Positions 27,356 through 36,019 are shown, counted from the first letter of the stretch. The stretch is 64,000 nt of DNA from Marimonas arenosa (GCF_030848945.1 NZ_JANHAX010000003.1:186001-250000); one strand, 5' to 3'. Notes: generated by a model from the letters alone, not told the origin. A program made the numbers and translations.

Positions 27356-28084
27356 CTAGCGGCCTGTCTTGCGTGATTTGCGCCGGGCCTTGCGGGCGCG
27401 GTTCCACTGTCGCAGTTCTTGATAGCGCTTTTCACCGACAATTCGTTGCAACCAGCCGTCAAACCGTTTCGCGGCAGCGCGTTTGCGCGCGACTCGGGTC
27501 GACGCCGCCTTGCCGCGCGAGACCAGTTCGCTCGGTGGGTCGCCCGAAACGGGACCGGTCTTGATCATGCCCCAGGTGGGGTGGGCGGCATAGTTGACGT
27601 CGGGTTCGACCTCGGTCGTCACCCAGAGTTCGAACCTGGTGACTTCGGCAAACAGGTCGACCGCTTCCTTCACCAGCGGCCAGTCCTCGTGATAGTCGTC
27701 GCCGGCGATCAGCCCGCCCGGTTTCACCTTGCGCGCCCAGTGCCAGATGGTCTCGCCGCCTTCCTGTCCGGTATGAGCGTAGCCGTCGATATAGATGAAG
27801 TCGAGACTTTCGTCGTCAAACAAGTCGTAGGCCTCTGCGAAGCTCATCCGCAAAAGCTTGTAAGGCGCAAACAGGCCGACATGGCGCAGCGCGTCCTTGT
27901 ACTGGTCCACGTCATGGGTGTCGGCATACATGTCGACGCCGAAGAAGGTCTCGAACTTCCCCGAGTCGACCATGCGCTTGGAAAACCCGCCACCGGCGAC
28001 GCCAAGCTCGACACCGACAAGACCGGTACGGTCTCCGAGAAGCCGGAGGATGTCGTGACGTCGGGCGCCGTCGAGTTTACGCAT
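27356..28084 (-). CDS. SAM-dependent methyltransferase (class I, cephalosporin-hydroxylase-like type)
   Basis: 242 residues. A Rossmann core is seen: 'GLVGVELGVAGGGFSKRMVD' (motif I), 'FFGVDMYADTHD', 'SLDFIYIDGYAHTGQEGGET' and 'KPGGLIAGDDYHEDWPLV'. The last ~45 residues are very basic (RKARRKSRKTGR). It overlaps neuB by eight bases at its start, so it is the last gene of an acyltransferase-neuB-methyltransferase operon and may decorate the nonulosonate-containing glycan. Confidence 0.82.
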   Translation of the reverse strand: MRKLDGARRHDILRLLGDRTGLVGVELGVAGGGFSKRMVDSGKFETFFGVDMYADTHDVDQYKDALRHVGLFAPYKLLRMSFAEAYDLFDDESLDFIYIDGYAHTGQEGGETIWHWARKVKPGGLIAGDDYHEDWPLVKEAVDLFAEVTRFELWVTTEVEPDVNYAAHPTWGMIKTGPVSGDPPSELVSRGKAASTRVARKRAAAKRFDGWLQRIVGEKRYQELRQWNRARKARRKSRKTGR

Positions 28085-29111
28085 CGGAGAGGTTGCTCCA
28101 CTTGAGCTGCTGGTTGTGCTTGACGGCCACCTTCAGCGTTCGGCCTACAACCTTGTCGAACTCGTAGCCCGGGATTTCACCTGATCCGGGGCGGCGGGCC
28201 CAGATGTCCTGTTCGCGGATCACGTGGCCGGACGGCAGGTCGGCATCGGCGACGACCGAAGCGCGGGCGAAGCGATAGACGTCTTCCTCCGGGCCGGTGC
28301 GTTTCTTGTCGTTGTTGGCGGCGATCCAGATTTCACGGCTCCGGTCGATCAGGAAGCGCAGTTCGGCCGGGTCCATCGAGCACGAAATGTCGGGCCCCTT
28401 GCGATAACGTGTGTCTGTGTAGTGGCGTTCGAGAATGCAGGCTCCGAGCGCCACGCTTGCCAGCGCCATTTCCGGGCCGATGGAATGGTCCGAGAAGCCG
28501 ACAACGGCATTGGGGAAGGCCCTCTTGAGTTCTGTCACGCCCTTGAGCGACACGATTTCTGCGGGCGACGGGTAGAGGTTGGTACATTCGAGCAGGGCGT
28601 AGTCGACGCCGGCGTCTTCCAAGACCTGCACCGAAGCGCGCATCGTCTCGATGGTCTGCATCCCGGTGGACAGGATAACCGGTTTACCCTTGCGGGCAAT
28701 GTGTCGGATCAGCGGTAGGTTGTCGGCTTCGCCGCTTCCAATCTTGTAGGCGGGCACTTCGAGTTCTTCGAGGAAGTCGGCGGCGGCGCGGGAAAAGGGC
28801 GTGGAGATCCAGATCATCCCCAGCTCTTCGGTATAGCGCTTGAGCTCGACCTCGTCGTCGCGAGAGAGTGCGCATTGCGCCATCACGTCCCAGATCGAGA
28901 CATCGGCATTGGGCGGGAAAATCTGCTTTGCCTCGTCGGTCATCTCGTCTTCGACGATATGCGTCTGGTGCTTGATCATCTCGCAACCGGCGCCGGCAGC
29001 CAGCCGGACCATCTCCTTGGCGACGGCGAGATCGCCACCGTGATTAATGCCGATCTCGGCGATCACCAGGGGCGGGTGGGTTGGGCCGATCTCGCGGTGG
29101 GCGATCTTCAT
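28077..29111 (-). CDS. neuB: N-acetylneuraminate synthase family protein (NeuB/LegI type)
   Basis: 344 residues. The NeuB TIM barrel has 'LVIAEIGINHGGDLAVAKEM', the substrate-binding 'MIKHQTHIVEDEM', and 'ILSTGMQTIETM'. The C-terminal antifreeze-like SAF domain is seen in 'DADLPSGHVIREQDIWARRP'. It condenses phosphoenolpyruvate with ManNAc or a related sugar to make a nine-carbon ulosonate. The start is placed at 'MKIAHREIG', overlapping the acyltransferase by four bases; the longer in-frame opening lacks family similarity. Confidence 0.93.
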   Translation of the reverse strand: MKIAHREIGPTHPPLVIAEIGINHGGDLAVAKEMVRLAAGAGCEMIKHQTHIVEDEMTDEAKQIFPPNADVSIWDVMAQCALSRDDEVELKRYTEELGMIWISTPFSRAAADFLEELEVPAYKIGSGEADNLPLIRHIARKGKPVILSTGMQTIETMRASVQVLEDAGVDYALLECTNLYPSPAEIVSLKGVTELKRAFPNAVVGFSDHSIGPEMALASVALGACILERHYTDTRYRKGPDISCSMDPAELRFLIDRSREIWIAANNDKKRTGPEEDVYRFARASVVADADLPSGHVIREQDIWARRPGSGEIPGYEFDKVVGRTLKVAVKHNQQLKWSNLSDA

Positions 29112-30022
29112 GACGCGGTCTCCTGTGCGGTCTGAGCGGTGGGAATTTCCTTCCAGCGGTTGTGAATCCAAAACCATTGGCCGGTGTGACGACGAACCAT
29201 GGCCTCGAGGCTGTCGTTCAAAGCCTGGGTCATCTCTTCCGGCGTGCTATGGGGGATCGGGGCCTCAAGAACGGCCCGGAAGGAAAGGCCGTCTGGCTGG
29301 CGAATGCCGTAACACGGCACCAGCGTAGCATTGTATTTCAAAGCGAGCTCGGCAAAAGACAGCGCTGTATAGGCTTTGTGACCGAAGAATTTCAGCGCCA
29401 CGCCATTGTTCAGCCGCTGGTCGATCAGCACGGCCAACGTGCCGCCGCCTTTGAGAAAGCGCATCATCTGGGCCATGCCGCGGCGTCCGCGGGAAAACAA
29501 TGGCTGGCCAATCTTTGAAATATTGGTGACGTAGATGTCGTTGAACTGGGGGATGTTCATCGGGCGATAGATGCCGCCCACCTCGAACCCGCGGGCAATC
29601 ACCCCAGCGCGGACCACGTCATAATTGCCGAAATGGCCCGAGACCAGGATCGACGGGCGGCCTTCGGCGCGGGCCTGATCCAGCGCTGCGATGCCAGGGC
29701 CCTCGAGCGGAGTGGCCCGGGCGATCGGCAGAAACTCATCGGCTGAAAACAGCTCGGCCAAGGTGCGGCCAAAGTTGTCAGGCACGGCGCGCTGGATGCG
29801 AGTGATCTCGGCTTGCGTGATCTCGGGGATGACGAGTCGCAGGTTTGACTCGATGCGCTTGCGCCAGCCCACCAGCGGGGCGACAATCCGGGACAGGATC
29901 CAGCCGGCAAAAGGCACGCGCCATCGGTAGGGAAGGCGATGCATCAGCCATAGCGCACCGCGGATCAGGACGAATTGCACACGGTCCTTCAGGCCGCGAG
30001 GCTGGGTGTCTTTGCTGCTCAT
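29108..30022 (-). CDS. Lysophospholipid/lipid A acyltransferase (LpxL/HtrB family)
   Basis: 304 residues. The H-x4-D acyltransferase motif is 'LVSGHFGNYD' (His130, Asp135), followed by 'GGIYRPMNIPQFNDIYV' and 'LAVLIDQRLNNGVALKFFG'. An N-terminal hydrophobic region (~20-50) anchors it at the inner membrane. LpxL-type enzymes add secondary acyl chains to lipid A. Its ATGA overlap with neuB ties lipid A acylation to nonulosonate synthesis, pointing to a modified lipopolysaccharide rather than a capsule or flagellin target. Confidence 0.88.
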   Translation of the reverse strand: MSSKDTQPRGLKDRVQFVLIRGALWLMHRLPYRWRVPFAGWILSRIVAPLVGWRKRIESNLRLVIPEITQAEITRIQRAVPDNFGRTLAELFSADEFLPIARATPLEGPGIAALDQARAEGRPSILVSGHFGNYDVVRAGVIARGFEVGGIYRPMNIPQFNDIYVTNISKIGQPLFSRGRRGMAQMMRFLKGGGTLAVLIDQRLNNGVALKFFGHKAYTALSFAELALKYNATLVPCYGIRQPDGLSFRAVLEAPIPHSTPEEMTQALNDSLEAMVRRHTGQWFWIHNRWKEIPTAQTAQETAS

Positions 30023-30147
30023 AGGAGATCGTATGGCGCAAAACCGGCGTCTGGAAAAGAGGTCAGACGCGATCGCAGGCAGGTGCCCGCCTCCGCTGGG
30101 GCAAATGCGCGTTCGGGTTCGTTGCGTGCCGGGCTTTTCGCGTCGGG

Positions 30148-30513
30148 TCAGTGTCTCAACGCGACTGGGACGGTTTTTCTGGCCCAGCCGTTTTCCGAAC
30201 ACCGGGCGCGAATATGGATTTCGCGAATACCGTCCGGCAGCATCACGTTGACGAGTCCGCGGGTAAAGGGCTGTTCGTCAACATGCGGGTGCATCAGTTC
30301 GCGATAGCCCAGCCGGTTGCCGCCGGCGTCGAGAACTTCCCAGCCGTCGGCGTAGTGCTCCCAACCGGTATCACCATGTCTGAGGGTCACGTCAATGCGC
30401 CAGCCCATGCCGACTCGTTGTGCCGTTGCGGCCACGATTTCCGGGCTTTCCGCCTGGGCAGGCAGGGCGAGCGCGGCCATCAGGAGGGCGGATATCGAAA
30501 AGCTGCGGATCAT
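30148..30513 (-). CDS. Small secreted protein of unknown function
   Basis: 121 residues with a signal peptide 'MIRSFSISALLMAALALPAQ' cleaved after AQA. The mature domain (~100 residues) is beta-rich: 'VGMGWRIDVTLRHGDTGWEH', 'GNRLGYRELMHPHVDEQPF' and 'IREIHIRARCSENGW'. I do not recognise a named family, though the sequence looks conserved rather than random. Likely periplasmic. It faces away from glcD. Confidence 0.7.
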   Translation of the reverse strand: MIRSFSISALLMAALALPAQAESPEIVAATAQRVGMGWRIDVTLRHGDTGWEHYADGWEVLDAGGNRLGYRELMHPHVDEQPFTRGLVNVMLPDGIREIHIRARCSENGWARKTVPVALRH

Positions 30514-30622
30514 GTGTCGGATATAACAGCGTACACCGCGAAATGAGGACTCAACTCTTCGTGCCCGGCCGTGAGGTGAGGTATATTCGCATCAGCCGAG
30601 ATCACGGCTTGCGTTTCCATAG

Positions 30623-30647
30623 AATTGGTTATATTTTTTTACCAATT
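30623..30647. promoter_or_regulatory. Inverted repeat upstream of glcD
   Basis: AATTGGT at 30623-30629 and ACCAATT at 30641-30647 are perfect inverted halves separated by 11 AT-rich bases. The site ends 24 bases before the glcD ATG. TTGGT/ACCAA halves recall operators of FCD-type GntR regulators (GlcC, LldR family), although those usually have a much shorter spacer. A promoter -10 region could overlap the TATATTTT stretch. Confidence 0.45.
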
Positions 30648-30671
30648 TTACGCACCGCGGAGGAATGATCG

Positions 30672-32105
30672 ATGCAGATGCCCGAGCCCGATGCACAGTT
30701 GATGGCGAGGAAGCCGGAACTTGTGACACGACTGCGCGAGGTTTTACCGGACGATGCGGTGATCTTCGAAGAGGCCGAGACACGGGCCTATGAATGCGAT
30801 GCGCTGACCGCCTATCGCTGTCCACCGCTGGCGGCGGTGCTGCCGTCGAACACCGAGGAAGTCGCCGCGGTGCTGCGAATCTGCCACGAGATGGGCGTGC
30901 CAGTGGTGCCGCGCGGCGCCGGCACCTCGCTGGCCGGGGGCTCGCTGCCGACCGCCGACAGCCTGATCCTGGGCGTGGCGCGGATGAACGAAGTGCTGGA
31001 CGTCGACTACGATAACCGCTCCATTCGTGTGCAGACCGGGCGGACCAACCTGAGCGTTTCCGGCGCGGTCGAGGAAGAGGAGTTCTTCTATGCTCCCGAC
31101 CCGTCCTCGCAGTTGGCCTGTGCGATTGCCGGCAATATCGCGATGAATTCCGGCGGTGCGCACTGCCTGAAATACGGAGTAACCACCAACAACTTGCTGG
31201 GGGTCACCATGGTCACAATGCAGGGCGACGTGATCGAGATCGGCGGCGCGCATCTCGACGCAGCGGGCTATGACCTGCTCGGGCTGATCTGCGGCTCCGA
31301 GGGCCAGCTGGGCGTGGTGACAGAGGCGACCCTGCGCATTCTCAGAAAACCCGAGGGCGCACGGCCGGTGTTGATGGGTTATGACAGCAATGAGGTCGCG
31401 GGTCAGGTCGTTAGCGATATCATCAAGGCCGGTGTGCTGCCGGTGGCGATCGAGTTCATGGACCGTCCCTGCATCCGAGCAACCGAGGCTTTTGCCGGGG
31501 CCGGGTACCCGGACTGCGAGGCGTTGCTGATCGTCGAGGTTGAGGGCTCGGACGCCGAGATCGATGAACAGTTGGGCGTGATCCTGCAGATCGCGCGCAA
31601 GCACAACCCGGTGGAACTGCGCGAAAGCGGCAGTGCCGAGGAAAGTGCGAAAATCTGGCTGGGCCGGAAATCCGCCTTCGGGGCGATGGGGCAGATCAAC
31701 GATTACATGTGTCTCGACGGCACGATCCCGGTCAGCCAGCTGCCTTACGTGCTGCGGCGGATCGGCGAGATGAGCAAGGAATACGGGTTGGACGTCGGCA
31801 ACGTGTTCCATGCCGGCGACGGCAACATGCACCCGCTCATTCTGTTCGATGCCAACAAGCCGGGAGACCTGGAGCTGTGTGAGGCGTTCGGTGCCGACAT
31901 TCTGCGGCTCTGCGTCGAGGTGGGCGGTTGCCTGACCGGCGAACATGGCGTCGGCATCGAGAAGCGCGATCTGATGGTGGATCAGTTCGCTCCGGATGAT
32001 CTGGAGATCCAGATGGCGGTGAAGGACGTGTTCGACCCGGCCTGGCTGTTGAACCCCGCCAAGGTGTTTCCGTTGGAGGCTTCTGCCGAACGGCGGGCTG
32101 CATGA
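30672..32105 (+). CDS. glcD: Glycolate oxidase subunit GlcD (FAD-linked)
   Basis: 477 residues. The FAD-binding (PCMH) domain includes 'VPVVPRGAGTSLAGGSLPT' near residues 75-93 and 'CAIAGNIAMNSGGAHCLKYG'. The C-terminal domain has 'VGNVFHAGDGNMHPLI' and 'GCLTGEHGVGIEKRDLM', typical of GlcD and D-lactate dehydrogenases. With GlcE and GlcF it forms glycolate dehydrogenase, which oxidises glycolate to glyoxylate at the membrane. GCGGAGG lies eight bases before the ATG. First gene of glcDEF. Confidence 0.94.
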   Translation: MQMPEPDAQLMARKPELVTRLREVLPDDAVIFEEAETRAYECDALTAYRCPPLAAVLPSNTEEVAAVLRICHEMGVPVVPRGAGTSLAGGSLPTADSLILGVARMNEVLDVDYDNRSIRVQTGRTNLSVSGAVEEEEFFYAPDPSSQLACAIAGNIAMNSGGAHCLKYGVTTNNLLGVTMVTMQGDVIEIGGAHLDAAGYDLLGLICGSEGQLGVVTEATLRILRKPEGARPVLMGYDSNEVAGQVVSDIIKAGVLPVAIEFMDRPCIRATEAFAGAGYPDCEALLIVEVEGSDAEIDEQLGVILQIARKHNPVELRESGSAEESAKIWLGRKSAFGAMGQINDYMCLDGTIPVSQLPYVLRRIGEMSKEYGLDVGNVFHAGDGNMHPLILFDANKPGDLELCEAFGADILRLCVEVGGCLTGEHGVGIEKRDLMVDQFAPDDLEIQMAVKDVFDPAWLLNPAKVFPLEASAERRAA

Positions 32106-32106
32106 G

Positions 32107-32160
32107 AGAACCCCGGGGGCGCTGCCCCCGGACCCCCGGAATATTTTTGGCAAGATGAAG
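32107..32160 (+). repeat. Hairpin + CCGGAATATTT element, copy 2
   Basis: CCGGGGGC-GCT-GCCCCCGG forms the hairpin, then ACCCCCGGAATATTTTTGG and an AAGATGAAG tail. It fills almost the whole glcD-glcE gap. The tail runs straight into the glcE start codon at 32162, so the element may also shape glcE translation or partial termination inside the operon. Confidence 0.75.
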
Positions 32161-32161
32161 A

Positions 32162-33292
32162 ATGAAACCGGTTTCTGAAAGCGAACTGAGCGAGATGATT
32201 GTAGCGGCCGAGGGGCCGTTCAGGGTTGTCGGAGGGGACACGCGACCTGTGGGTCGGGTCGTCGATGGCGACGTATTGAGTACGGCGCAGATGTCGGGCG
32301 TGGTCGATTATGAGCCGGGCGCGCTGACACTGGTAGCGCAGGCCGGCACGCCGGTTTCTGAGATCAAGCGCCGGCTGGCAGCCGAGGGGCAGCGGCTGCC
32401 GTTCGAGCCGATGGACCATCGCGGGCTGTTGGGGACGTCGGGCGAGCCGACCATCGGCGGGGTGGTGGCTGCCAATGTCAGCGGGCCGCGCCGGGTTCAG
32501 GCGGGGGCGTGCCGCGACTTCCTGCTTGGGGTGCGGTTCGTCGATGGGATGGGCCGGGTGTTGAAGAATGGCGGCAGGGTGATGAAGAACGTCACCGGCT
32601 ATGACCTGGTGAAGCTGATGGCGGGCAGCCGCGGCACGCTGGGGGTTCTGACCGAGGTCAGTTTCAAGGTGTTGCCAACGCCGCCCAGCCGGGCAGTGCT
32701 GCTGATCGAAGGGTTGGACGACACTCGGGCCGTCGCGGCGATGACCCGGGCGCTGGGTTCTCCTTTCGAGGTGACGGGTGCGGCGCATATGCCAGTTGGC
32801 ATGGACGGCGATCCGGTGACCATGATCCGGATCGAGGGGTTCACCGACAGTGTGGAGTATCGCGTTGGCCGTCTGAGGGACCTGTTGTCGGAATTCGGTG
32901 CGATTACGGTCGAAACCGACCCGGAGCGCACCGCGGCGGGCTGGCGCTGGGTTCGGGATGTGGAGGCCTTTCATGAAAGGGCAGGCGACGTCTGGCGCTA
33001 TTCGGTGAAACCGTCGGACGGGCCGGCGCTGGGCGAGGCCTTGAGAGAGATGGGCGCGGTCGCGGTGCTTTATGACTGGGGTGGCGGGCTGGTCTGGGCG
33101 TTGACGCCACAGGGAGCGGACATGCGGCCGGCGGGATTGCGGGGCCACGCCACGCTGGTGCGCGCGAGCGAAGAGACGCGGGCAAGGTTGCCGGTTTTCC
33201 ACCCGGAGCCGCTGGCGATCCAAAAGATTTCGCAAGGTTTGCGCGATAGGTTCGATCCCAAGGGTATTCTGAACCCCGGCTTGATGGGATGA
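32162..33292 (+). CDS. glcE: Glycolate oxidase subunit GlcE (FAD-binding)
   Basis: 376 residues, a shorter PCMH FAD-binding protein: 'LTLVAQAGTPVSEIKRRLAA', 'TIGGVVAANVSGPRRVQAGA', 'GGRVMKNVTGYDLVKLMAGS' and the end 'FDPKGILNPGLM', all typical of GlcE. It is an essential partner of GlcD and GlcF. No standard Shine-Dalgarno precedes the ATG; the preceding bases belong to the hairpin repeat tail. Confidence 0.93.
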   Translation: MKPVSESELSEMIVAAEGPFRVVGGDTRPVGRVVDGDVLSTAQMSGVVDYEPGALTLVAQAGTPVSEIKRRLAAEGQRLPFEPMDHRGLLGTSGEPTIGGVVAANVSGPRRVQAGACRDFLLGVRFVDGMGRVLKNGGRVMKNVTGYDLVKLMAGSRGTLGVLTEVSFKVLPTPPSRAVLLIEGLDDTRAVAAMTRALGSPFEVTGAAHMPVGMDGDPVTMIRIEGFTDSVEYRVGRLRDLLSEFGAITVETDPERTAAGWRWVRDVEAFHERAGDVWRYSVKPSDGPALGEALREMGAVAVLYDWGGGLVWALTPQGADMRPAGLRGHATLVRASEETRARLPVFHPEPLAIQKISQGLRDRFDPKGILNPGLMG

Positions 33293-33299
33293 CAAACCA

Positions 33300-33650
33300 A
33301 TGGAACTCTTGATCGCGTATATCGTTTTCATTCTGGTCGGGCCGGTGATTTTTCTGGGGCTGATCCGGCCCGCGCCGACGCGGAGCCGTTTCGCGATGGG
33401 TGTCGCCTCGGCGACGGGGCTGCTGGTGGCGGCGTACGCGATGCGGGTTTGGGGCCCGGACGGCGCGGCGGTGGCAGTGGTCTGGTTGGCCTGCTTGTGG
33501 CTGGGCTGGATCACTACTATCGCGACGGCAGTGCAGGCCTGGGCGCTGGTGCGCGGGTTCGGGCGGCAGAGGAAGTGGAGCGCGGCGATGGGCGCGGCGG
33601 CGGTGACATTGCCGTGGTTCGGATTGTCGCTGACGATGACGGCAGGTTAA
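33300..33650 (+). CDS. Small four-helix membrane protein in glcDEF
   Basis: 116 residues with four predicted transmembrane helices (residues ~3-24, 33-52, 60-86 and 95-114) and a short basic stretch 'RGFGRQRKWS' before the last. It has no recognised domain. It sits seven bases after glcE and directly abuts glcF, so it is part of the glycolate operon; it may anchor the complex to the membrane or help transfer electrons to quinone (inference). Confidence 0.78.
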   Translation: MELLIAYIVFILVGPVIFLGLIRPAPTRSRFAMGVASATGLLVAAYAMRVWGPDGAAVAVVWLACLWLGWITTIATAVQAWALVRGFGRQRKWSAAMGAAAVTLPWFGLSLTMTAG

Positions 33651-34943
33651 ATGCAGACGAATTTCACAGAAGAGCAGCTCAAGGATCCCGGCATCCAGCG
33701 GGCCAATGACATCTTGCGGTCCTGCGTGCATTGCGGGTTCTGCACGGCGACTTGCCCCACCTACCAGGTGCTGGGTGACGAGCTCGATAGTCCGCGGGGC
33801 CGGATCTACCAGATCAAGGACATGCTGGAAAACGAGAGGGTGCCGGACCCCAAGACGGTGAAACATGTCGACCGCTGCCTGAGCTGTCTGGCCTGCATGA
33901 CGACCTGCCCCTCGGGCGTGCATTACATGCATCTGGTCGATCACGCTCGGGCCTATATCGAGAAACGCTATCACCGGCCCTTCATGGACCGCACGTTGCG
34001 CTGGGTTCTGGCCCGCATCCTTCCTTATCCGACCCGGTTCAGGTTGGCGCTTCTGGGGGCCAAGATCGGTCGGCCTTTTGCCTGGGCGATGCCGGACAAG
34101 CGATTGCGCGCCATGCTGGACATGGCGCCGAAAAGCATTCCGCCGGTCAGCCGCAACGACGATCCGCAGACATTCTGCGCGGCGGGCGAGCGGAAGAAAC
34201 GGGTGGCGCTGATGACGGGTTGTGCTCAGAAGGCGCTCGATACCGATATCAACGATGCCACGATTCGGCTTCTGACGCGGTTGGGCTGCGAGGTGGTGAT
34301 TGCAAAGGGTGCGGGTTGCTGCGGGGCCCTGACCCATCACATGGGCAAGGAGCGCGAGTCGCATAAGACAGCGGCGAAAAACATTGAGGCGTGGGCGGCA
34401 GAAATGGCGGGCCCGGGCCTCGACGCCGTCGTGATCAATACCTCTGGCTGCGGCACCACGGTGAAGGACTATGGCCATATGTTCCGCAACGAACCGCTGG
34501 CAGCGAAGGCGGCACAGGTGGCCGAGATCGCGATGGATGTCAGCGAGCTTCTAATGCAGCTTGATCTGCCCGAGGGGGCGGTGAAGCGGATGCGCGTGGC
34601 CTACCACGCGGCCTGTTCACTGCAGCATGGCCAGCAGATCAAGACCCATCCCAAGACCCTGCTGAAACGCGCAGGTTTCGAGGTGGTTGAACCTGCCGAC
34701 AGCCATCTCTGTTGTGGTTCGGCCGGGACCTACAACCTGATGCAACCCGAGATTTCGACCGAACTGAAAGCGCGCAAGGTGAAAACACTGGAGGCCAAGG
34801 CGCCGGACGTAATTGCGGCGGGCAATATCGGCTGCATGGTGCAGATCGGCTCAGGTACAGACGTGCCGGTGGTGCACACGGTGGAACTGCTCGACTGGGC
34901 CACGGGCGGCCCGAAACCGCGAAAACTTAATGGTTTTGCATAA
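33651..34943 (+). CDS. glcF: Glycolate oxidase iron-sulfur subunit GlcF
   Basis: 430 residues. Two [4Fe-4S] ferredoxin motifs lie near the N-terminus: 'CVHCGFCTATCPTY' (~23-36) and 'CLSCLACMTTCPSG' (~77-90). Two CCG-type domains follow: 'GAGCCGALTHHMG' and 'DSHLCCGSAGTYN'. It carries electrons from GlcD/E flavins to the quinone pool. It completes the glcDEF operon; no strong intrinsic terminator is seen after it. Confidence 0.95.
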   Translation: MQTNFTEEQLKDPGIQRANDILRSCVHCGFCTATCPTYQVLGDELDSPRGRIYQIKDMLENERVPDPKTVKHVDRCLSCLACMTTCPSGVHYMHLVDHARAYIEKRYHRPFMDRTLRWVLARILPYPTRFRLALLGAKIGRPFAWAMPDKRLRAMLDMAPKSIPPVSRNDDPQTFCAAGERKKRVALMTGCAQKALDTDINDATIRLLTRLGCEVVIAKGAGCCGALTHHMGKERESHKTAAKNIEAWAAEMAGPGLDAVVINTSGCGTTVKDYGHMFRNEPLAAKAAQVAEIAMDVSELLMQLDLPEGAVKRMRVAYHAACSLQHGQQIKTHPKTLLKRAGFEVVEPADSHLCCGSAGTYNLMQPEISTELKARKVKTLEAKAPDVIAAGNIGCMVQIGSGTDVPVVHTVELLDWATGGPKPRKLNGFA

Positions 34944-35009
34944 CGGCTTGCCCTAATGTTGCCAAAACTCTGCGCTAGGCGCGGGGAGGGGAAGGTTTCG
35001 GGAGCAGTC

Positions 35010-35825
35010 ATGTTTCGCACGGTTGTTATGATTTTCTTTGCCTGTGTCGCCGGGGTGGCGACGGCAGAGGATACGCGGCTGAAACGGCTCGATACCGGCG
35101 ACGACAGCCGCGGCTGGGAGGCCGTGGGACGGCTCGACATCGGCGGCAAAGGGTTCTGCACCGGTGCATTGATTGCGCCGGATCTCGTGCTGACGGCGGC
35201 GCATTGCCTGTATGACAGCCTCAGCGGTGCGCAGATCAACCATGAGGAAATCGAATTCCTGGCGGGTTGGCGGAATGGCCGGGCGTCGGCCTATCGCTGG
35301 GTCAGGCGAGCCGTGGTGCATCCCGAATATGTCTATAACGGCAAGGTGTCGGCCGACCGGGTGCGCAACGACGTGGCGCTGCTTGAACTACACCACCCGA
35401 TTCGGAATACCACCGTGGTCCCGTTCGCGACCGACCAACGCCCGAAAAAGGGTGACCGCATCGGGGTGGTCTCCTATGCGCGAGAGCGTTCGGAGGCGCC
35501 ATCGATGCAGGAGGCCTGCCGGGTGATGGCACGGCAGTCGGGGATGCTTATAATGAGCTGCGAGGCTGATTTCGGTTCGTCCGGCGCACCGGTCTTCAGC
35601 TTCCAGGACGGCGTGCCGCGGATTGTCTCGGTGGTTTCGGCCAAGGCCGAGGTGGCGGGGCACAAGGTGTCGCTGGGCACACAGCTCGAAGGGCCTCTGG
35701 CTGTTTTGAAAGCCGCTTTGGCGCAGGGACAGGGCGCGTTCAGCGCCGCGCCGGCACCGAGGGAAAACCGTATCACCGTCGGCACGCGCAATTCTTCGAG
35801 CGGTGCGAAGTTCATCAAGAACTGA
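35010..35825 (+). CDS. Secreted trypsin-like serine protease
   Basis: 271 residues. The signal peptide 'MFRTVVMIFFACVAGVATA' is followed by an S1-type protease domain: His65 in 'LVLTAAHCLYD', Asp122 in 'RVRNDVALLEL' and Ser192 in 'CEADFGSSGAPVF'. Two Cys pairs are plausible (50/66 and 171/185). The substrate pocket residue before the Ser loop is not clear. Likely periplasmic. A GGGAG motif precedes the chosen ATG. Confidence 0.9.
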   Translation: MFRTVVMIFFACVAGVATAEDTRLKRLDTGDDSRGWEAVGRLDIGGKGFCTGALIAPDLVLTAAHCLYDSLSGAQINHEEIEFLAGWRNGRASAYRWVRRAVVHPEYVYNGKVSADRVRNDVALLELHHPIRNTTVVPFATDQRPKKGDRIGVVSYARERSEAPSMQEACRVMARQSGMLIMSCEADFGSSGAPVFSFQDGVPRIVSVVSAKAEVAGHKVSLGTQLEGPLAVLKAALAQGQGAFSAAPAPRENRITVGTRNSSSGAKFIKN

Positions 35826-35895
35826 GGTCTTGCCGGCGTTGCTCGTTCGGTTTCCAGCCCGCGTGTTTTTCGGCAGGTGACGATAATACCGATGT

Positions 35896-35919
35896 CTTGA
35901 AATCCGGAAATCGCATTAC
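35896..35919 (+). promoter_or_regulatory. Putative heat-shock (RpoH-type) promoter of hsp20
   Basis: CTTGAA at 35896-35901 and CATTAC at 35914-35919 are 12 bases apart and about 100 bases before the hsp20 start. This resembles the CTTGAAA / CAT-T -35/-10 pattern of RpoH promoters. The match is partial and the spacer slightly short, so this is suggestive only. Confidence 0.35.
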
Positions 35920-36019
35920 CAAGTTTCTGTTGTCGGGGTGCCAATTTGGGCCTCGGAACTGTCGTGCCTGTCCGAAAACGGAAGGCAAATTCCAGTTATC
36001 GCTCAATGGAGGATGACCT

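Noticed and set aside
31982..34478. Two overlapping >500-codon minus-strand frames
   Set aside because: Antisense to glcD-glcE-glcF; His/Arg/Pro-rich translations without any domain.
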